From NCBI GenBank assembly GCA_016714905.1, contig JADKBW010000002.1:62001-126000 (forward strand): a stretch of 64,000 nucleotides of DNA, in the 5' to 3' direction. Positions 59,901-64,000 of the stretch are shown here, piece by piece. The DNA is from Flavobacterium sp. GTDB taxonomy: Bacteria > Bacteroidota > Bacteroidia > Flavobacteriales > Flavobacteriaceae. The translations under genes were made by a program, and so were the position numbers. How positions within the stretch are numbered: position 1 is the first letter of the stretch; each line of letters starts with the position of its first letter. The notes under the pieces are model-generated. The model saw only the letters and a list, made by a program, of their open reading frames with translations. It had not been told where the DNA came from and made no database searches.

Positions 59901-59970
59901 GCGGGTTCGCGTGAGGGATTGCAGCAAGTACCGCGTACTGCGAAAAGCCCGACCCGCAGGGACACGCCCA
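59901..59970. repeat. Type B palindromic element between etfB and etfA, reverse orientation
   Basis: Starts GCGGGTTCGCGTGAGGGATT and ends CGACCCGCAGGGACACGCCC; internal hairpin AGTACCGCGTACT. Sits inside what should be a single etfBA transcript, four bases after the restored etfB stop. Confidence 0.85.
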
Positions 59971-59981
59971 TACAAATGAAC

Positions 59982-60005
59982 GATTAAACAAATCAACAAA
60001 TAAAC
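59982..60005. repeat. Octad array before etfA, three units
   Basis: GATTAAAC, AAATCAAC, AAATAAAC, nine bases before the ATG. Same word family as 2505-2552 and 61756-61803. Confidence 0.75.
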
Positions 60006-60014
60006 ATTACAAAG

Positions 60015-60980
60015 ATGTCTATACTAATATATGCAGAATCTGCAGAAGGAAAATTTAAGAAAGTAGCTTTCGAATTGGCTTCTTATGCTAAAAAAGTAGC
60101 CGCTGATTTAGGAACAACAGTAACCGCAGTGACGGTAAATGCTGGAGATGTTTCAGAATTATCAAAATACGGCGTTGATAAAGTGCTAAAAATAAGCAAT
60201 GACAAACTCAGTGGCTTTACTGCAAAAGCTTATGCGGATGCGATTAAACAAGCCGCTCAAAAAGAAAATGTAAAATTGGTTTTATTGTCTTCTACGACTG
60301 ACAGTTTGTATTTGGCTCCACTTGTAGCAGTGGCTTTAGATGCAGGTTTTGCTTCAAATGTGGTTGGATTGCCAATAAGTACAAATCCATTTCAAGTAAA
60401 AAGAAATGCGTTTTCAAACAAAGCATTCAATATTACTGAAATCAATACAGACGTTAAAGTGTTGAGTTTGGCTAAAAACTCTTACGGTATTTTTGAAAAT
60501 GCTTCGTCGATGGCTACAGAAGATTTCTCTCCATCAATCAGTGATGCTGATTTTGGCGTGAAAGTACAATCGGTTGAAAAATCATCTGGAAAAGTGACGA
60601 TTGCTGATGCGGATATTGTAGTTTCTGCCGGTCGTGGCATGAAAGGCCCAGAAAACTGGGGTATGATTGAAGAATTAGCCGCTACTTTGGGAGCAGCAAC
60701 TGCTTGTTCAAAACCAGTATCTGATTTGGGTTGGAGACCGCACGGGGAACATGTGGGTCAAACCGGAAAACCTGTAGCAACGAATTTGTATATTGCAGTT
60801 GGAATTTCTGGTGCGATTCAACATATCGCTGGGATTAACTCTTCTAAAGTGAAAGTGGTAATCAATACCGACGCTGAAGCACCTTTCTTTAAGGTTGCTG
60901 ACTATGGTGTGGTTGGAGATGCTTTCGAAATTGTTCCAAAATTGATTGAAAAATTTAAAGCCTTTAAAGCTCAAAACTAA
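60015..60980 (+). CDS. etfA: Electron transfer flavoprotein alpha subunit
   Basis: 321 aa. The FAD-binding C-terminal half shows GRGMKGPENWGMIEEL, AACSKPVSDLGW-like ATACSKPVSDLGWRP, HVGQTGKPV, IAVGISGAIQHIAGI and INTDAEAPFFKVADYGVVGD. Pairs with EtfB to accept electrons from dehydrogenases and pass them to the quinone pool. Cytoplasmic. Confidence 0.95.
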   Translation: MSILIYAESAEGKFKKVAFELASYAKKVAADLGTTVTAVTVNAGDVSELSKYGVDKVLKISNDKLSGFTAKAYADAIKQAAQKENVKLVLLSSTTDSLYLAPLVAVALDAGFASNVVGLPISTNPFQVKRNAFSNKAFNITEINTDVKVLSLAKNSYGIFENASSMATEDFSPSISDADFGVKVQSVEKSSGKVTIADADIVVSAGRGMKGPENWGMIEELAATLGAATACSKPVSDLGWRPHGEHVGQTGKPVATNLYIAVGISGAIQHIAGINSSKVKVVINTDAEAPFFKVADYGVVGDAFEIVPKLIEKFKAFKAQN

Positions 60981-61004
60981 TATTTTTCCTAAATTGTGCC
61001 TATC

Positions 61005-61047
61005 AAAGGCTATCTAAATAGAGATTGTTTAGATAGCCTTTTTTTTG
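61005..61047. terminator. Strong terminator after etfA
   Basis: 14-bp stem AAAGGCTATCTAAA/TTTAGATAGCCTTT with a T8 tract, 25 bp after the etfA stop. Confidence 0.88.
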
Positions 61048-61066
61048 TTTTGAATTGAAAAATATC

Positions 61067-61098
61067 TTGGTACTTTGTAACATTTCGTTGTACTTTTG
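61067..61098 (+). promoter_or_regulatory. Promoter for the bifunctional nuclease gene, almost touching the start codon
   Basis: TTG (61067-61069), 21-bp spacer, TACTTTTG (61091-61098). The ATG is at 61104, so a start a few bases after the -7 box would make the mRNA leaderless or nearly so. Confidence 0.6.
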
Positions 61099-61103
61099 CA
61101 ATT

Positions 61104-61730
61104 ATGAGCTTAGTAAAATTAACAATAAAAGGAATTTCATACAGTCAAACTCAAAACGGCGCGTATGCTTTGATCCTGAATGAAGTAGATGGTGAACGCA
61201 AATTGCCTATTGTTATTGGCGCTTTCGAAGCACAATCGATTGCCATTGCTTTAGAAAAAGAAATCAAACCACCACGTCCTTTGACCCATGATCTTTTCAA
61301 AAACTTTGCGGAGCGATTTGACATTGTTATCAAACAAGTGATCATTCACAAATTGGTGGATGGTGTTTTTTTCTCCAGCATCATATGTGAAAGAGATAAG
61401 ATTGAAGAAATCATTGACGCTAGAACTTCTGACGCCATCGCATTGGCTTTGCGTTTTTCTGCACCAATATTTACCTATAAAAACATTTTAGACAAAGCAG
61501 GAATTTATTTAAAAGGAAATGCTTTAGAAGCTTCTAAAGAAGGAGACGATTTAGATGGTGTGCTTTCTACACCCGAAACTTTTGGTATGGAAGAAAGCAA
61601 TCAGTCAGGTGAAACCTATACAAAACATAGTCTCTCAGAATTACATGAACTTTTAGATGGCGCTGTTCGGGATGAAGATTACGAAAAAGCTGCAAAAATT
61701 CGCGATGAGATTTCGAAGCGAGAACCGTAA
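61104..61730 (+). CDS. Bifunctional nuclease (DUF151) family protein with UVR motif
   Basis: 208 aa. Residues 1-140 are the DUF151/BFN domain (ISYSQTQNGAYALILNEVDG, LPIVIGAFEAQSIAIALE, DARTSDAIALALRFSAPIF). A C-terminal UVR-like helix pair follows (LLDGAVRDEDYEKAAKIRDE). Family members have been linked to DNase/RNase activity in plants and M. tuberculosis; role here unproven. Start supported by the very close promoter and the conserved MSLVKLTIKG. Confidence 0.85.
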   Translation: MSLVKLTIKGISYSQTQNGAYALILNEVDGERKLPIVIGAFEAQSIAIALEKEIKPPRPLTHDLFKNFAERFDIVIKQVIIHKLVDGVFFSSIICERDKIEEIIDARTSDAIALALRFSAPIFTYKNILDKAGIYLKGNALEASKEGDDLDGVLSTPETFGMEESNQSGETYTKHSLSELHELLDGAVRDEDYEKAAKIRDEISKREP

Positions 61731-61755
61731 ACGTTGAATCGTGTAAAAGCATAGC

Positions 61756-61803
61756 GAATCAACGGTTAAACGATTAAACAGTTTAACAAATCAACGATTA
61801 AAC
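61756..61803. repeat. Octad array before thyA, six units
   Basis: GAATCAAC, GGTTAAAC, GATTAAAC, AGTTTAAC, AAATCAAC, GATTAAAC; three bases (CAA) then the thyA ATG. Confidence 0.85.
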
Positions 61804-61806
61804 CAA

Positions 61807-62631
61807 ATGAAACAATACCACGACTTAGTAAAACACGTGCTGGAAAACGGTACTCAAAAAGGAGATCGAACAGGAACAGGAACCAAAAGTGTTTTTGGCT
61901 ATCAAATGCGTTTTGATTTGAGTGAGGGTTTTCCGATGGTGACAACTAAAAAACTCCATCTAAAATCGATTGTTTATGAATTGCTATGGTTCCTAAAGGG
62001 CGATACAAATATTGGCTATTTGAATGAAAACGGCGTGAAAATTTGGGATGAATGGGCCGATGAAGATGGGAATTTAGGTCCAGTATACGGACACCAATGG
62101 CGCAATTGGAACAGTGAAAATATCGATCAGATTTCAGAATTGATCGAGACTTTAAAAACAAATCCGAACAGTCGCCGCATGTTGATTTCTGCTTGGAATC
62201 CATCGGTATTACCTGATACTTCTAAATCATTTGCAGAAAATGTAGCCAATGGGAAAGTGGCGCTACCGCCATGTCATGCGTTCTTTCAGTTTTATGTTGC
62301 CGACGGAAAATTGTCTTGTCAATTGTACCAACGTTCTGCTGACATCTTTTTGGGTGTTCCTTTTAATATTGCTTCTTACGCACTTTTGGTATTGATGATT
62401 GCACAAGTTTGTGATTTACAACCAGGTGAGTTTATTCATACTTTCGGAGACGCTCATATTTACAACAACCACTTCGAACAATTAGAATTGCAATTGTCAC
62501 GCGAGCCAAAACCGTTGCCTAAAATGATTTTGAATCCTACCGTGAAAAACATCTTCGACTTTAATTTTGAAGATTTTACGTTGGAAGGCTATGAGCCACA
62601 TCCGCATATTAAGGGCGTTGTGGCGGTTTAA
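61807..62631 (+). CDS. thyA: Thymidylate synthase
   Basis: 274 aa. Catalytic motif LPPCHAFFQFYV (nucleophile Cys), then SCQLYQRSADIFLGVPFNIA, FGDAHIYNNH and folate-contacting region GDRTGTGTKSVFG. Makes dTMP from dUMP with methylene-THF. The ATG follows an octad array; no separate -7 box is visible, so read-through from the nuclease gene is possible. Confidence 0.97.
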   Translation: MKQYHDLVKHVLENGTQKGDRTGTGTKSVFGYQMRFDLSEGFPMVTTKKLHLKSIVYELLWFLKGDTNIGYLNENGVKIWDEWADEDGNLGPVYGHQWRNWNSENIDQISELIETLKTNPNSRRMLISAWNPSVLPDTSKSFAENVANGKVALPPCHAFFQFYVADGKLSCQLYQRSADIFLGVPFNIASYALLVLMIAQVCDLQPGEFIHTFGDAHIYNNHFEQLELQLSREPKPLPKMILNPTVKNIFDFNFEDFTLEGYEPHPHIKGVVAV

Positions 62632-62657
62632 GTCAACACTTCACAAGATAGATAAAT

Positions 62658-62692
62658 AAAAAAAACCTCAAACTTTCATTTGAGGTTTTTTT
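62658..62692. terminator. Terminator after thyA
   Basis: Stem AAACCTCAAA/ATTTGAGGTTT with A and T tracts. It lies four bases from the 3' end of the tRNA gene on the other strand. Confidence 0.8.
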
Positions 62693-62695
62693 CTG

Positions 62696-62768
<73 letters not shown>

Positions 62769-62850
62769 GTTTGGTGGTGCAAATATAAATAATAACTTTA
62801 TGCTTTTGCAAGTTTTTTTTAATAAAATTCTCTTTTTATTTGTCTTTTGT

Positions 62851-62858
62851 TAGTTTTG
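62851..62858 (+). promoter_or_regulatory. Putative -7 box TAGTTTTG for the GNAT gene
   Basis: Matches TAnnTTTG 56 bp before the ATG at 62915; no proper -33 box. Confidence 0.35.
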
Positions 62859-62914
62859 AATTCGCAATGATTTTAAAATTAAATTGTTAACTACCACAAG
62901 ATTCAAATAATCTG

Positions 62915-63361
62915 ATGATTCAAATAAGAAAAATTGCAGCCGCTGAAACTTATCCACTTCGACACGCGATCTTGCGCCAAAACGAACCAATTGAAAAGTG
63001 CGTTTATCCTTTTGACACTGCGGAGTCAACGCTACATTTTGGACTGTTCGAAAATAATACTCTTCTCGGAATTATCTCTGTTTTCGAAACAAGCAAAGAT
63101 GTCTTTACTGATAAAAAACAATTTCAAATTCGAGGAATGGCAGTCTTAGAAAATCATCAAAAAAAGGGATATGGTGCAGCTTTAGTGCAACATGCAATGA
63201 CATATCTGCAAAAAGAACAAGAATTTCTTATTTGGTTTAATGCACGAATAATCGCATTGGGATTTTATGAGAAGCTAGGATTTGAAAAAATAGGAACTGA
63301 GTTTGAAATAGTCCCAATCGGGATGCATTATATTATGTTTAAGAGATTTTATAATCCTTAA
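62915..63361 (+). CDS. GNAT-family N-acetyltransferase
   Basis: 148 aa with the acetyl-CoA-binding motif A: FQIRGMAVLENHQKKGYGAAL (pattern RxxGxG/A) and a downstream FYEKLGFEKIG motif B. Cytoplasmic. Substrate not predictable. Its stop abuts the convergent transpeptidase gene. Confidence 0.88.
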   Translation: MIQIRKIAAAETYPLRHAILRQNEPIEKCVYPFDTAESTLHFGLFENNTLLGIISVFETSKDVFTDKKQFQIRGMAVLENHQKKGYGAALVQHAMTYLQKEQEFLIWFNARIIALGFYEKLGFEKIGTEFEIVPIGMHYIMFKRFYNP

Positions 63362-64000
63362 TTACAATGTAACTTTGTTGTTTCCAGTATAAGTTCTAGA
63401 AGGATGATATACAAATAAACACGATTTATCTTTCACCATTTCGATAATTTGAGGTGTCAATTCAACCGGTAACGCAGGACAACCCTGGCTTCTGCCCAAT
63501 CTTTTGTTACTTCTTATAAATTCATCAGAAACATAATCTGCGGCGTGCATCACAATGCCTCTTTCTCTTGCCTTGTCATTGATTCCCTTTTCTACACCAT
63601 CTAATTTTAGTGACATTCCGTGTTTTCCGCTATAAATTTCAGCCGTCGTATAAAACCCTAAACTGCTCTTAAAAGAAGAATTTTCATTAGAAAATGAATT
63701 CGCAAACTCTTCTCCAGTGTTTTTGCCATGAGAAACATAAGTATTCATCAAAACCTGATGCGCCACCATATCAATCACCCAAAGTCTTTTTGTATTTGAA
63801 GACAAACTAAAATCTATAATGGTCAAAATCTCCTTCTTTACCAAACCCTTTTCTTTCAACTGATAAAACCCAGTGATGGCTTCTGTAAAAGAATTTAAAG
63901 TAGGAAGTGAAAATTGATTTTCTTTCAACTGTTGATATAAGGACACAGCTTCAATTTCAGCAGAAGAACCAGTGATGTAACCTCTTTTAGAAGAAAAAGT
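63362..64000 (-). CDS. Murein L,D-transpeptidase family protein (5' end beyond window)
   Basis: At least 212 residues are visible; the frame remains open to the right edge (codons for TFSSKRGYITGSSAEIEAVS precede the visible MSLY-like GTG), so the signal peptide and start are outside. YkuD_2-type catalytic domain: the His region KARERGIVMHAADYV and RSQGCPALP with the nucleophile Cys. Cross-links or trims peptidoglycan in the periplasm. Confidence 0.85.
   Translation of the reverse strand, partial: TFSSKRGYITGSSAEIEAVSLYQQLKENQFSLPTLNSFTEAITGFYQLKEKGLVKKEILTIIDFSLSSNTKRLWVIDMVAHQVLMNTYVSHGKNTGEEFANSFSNENSSFKSSLGFYTTAEIYSGKHGMSLKLDGVEKGINDKARERGIVMHAADYVSDEFIRSNKRLGRSQGCPALPVELTPQIIEMVKDKSCLFVYHPSRTYTGNNKVTL

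Overview
The window reads as ordinary chromosome of a low-GC Bacteroidota, most likely Flavobacterium or a close Flavobacteriaceae relative. The evidence is four secreted proteins with type IX secretion (T9SS) sorting tails, the gliding-motility ATPase GldA, a TonB/ExbB/ExbD block, DUF5686 and DUF3857 proteins, and about twenty promoters of the Bacteroidota type (-7 box TAnnTTTG, sometimes with TTG about 19-21 bp upstream). I see no rRNA, prophage, insertion sequence or CRISPR array.

Layout. 0-9 kb: a cut-off FtsX-type permease, a GH171/NamZ-like lipoprotein, a cysteine-cluster protein, a frameshifted methyltransferase, an M43 protease, and a minus-strand run queE - two TonB-C proteins - class V aminotransferase. 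7.7-13.5 kb: minus-strand block exbB - exbD - exbD - tonB - small membrane protein - PstS-like lipoprotein - TPR protein; the TPR gene has an in-frame TGA. 13.8-25.8 kb: HerA/DUF853 ATPase, RCC1-repeat T9SS protein, cupin, kynurenine monooxygenase, frameshifted ammonium transporter, ureohydrolase, a 591-aa unknown, kynureninase, SIMPL protein. 26-37.4 kb: minus-strand queA, aroA, mazG-like, three tandem DUF3857/transglutaminase proteins (one frameshifted), dtd, rsgA, DAHP synthase/chorismate mutase. 37.8-49.5 kb: gldA, GIN-domain lipoprotein, PagL-like deacylase, metF, split metH, two T9SS paralogues, metK. 49.7-64 kb: a secreted unknown with a frameshifted deoxynucleoside kinase, DinB protein, membrane pyrophosphatase with a Cys/Met-rich tail, AlkA-like glycosylase, DUF5686 protein, pdhB, etfB (frameshifted) and etfA, bifunctional nuclease, thyA, tRNA-Gly, GNAT, and a cut-off L,D-transpeptidase.

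How the genes work together. metF, metH (two ORFs) and metK cover folate-to-methionine-to-SAM. kmo and kynU are two steps of the kynurenine route. aroA and the DAHP synthase/chorismate mutase are shikimate steps. queE and queA belong to queuosine synthesis. ExbB/D/TonB energise outer-membrane uptake.

The unusual content is intergenic. (1) About a dozen copies of a long imperfect palindrome with two kinds of ends (types A and B); several carry other palindromes inside their loops or arms, and one supplies a stop codon. (2) Many short arrays of heptads or octads whose unit sequence differs from locus to locus but whose period is fixed. They sit in the leaders of at least eight genes and inside aroA and metH. 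(3) Six single-base deletions, five of them in or beside homopolymers, plus one nonsense codon, all in otherwise intact housekeeping-type genes, which looks more like residual sequencing error than gene decay.
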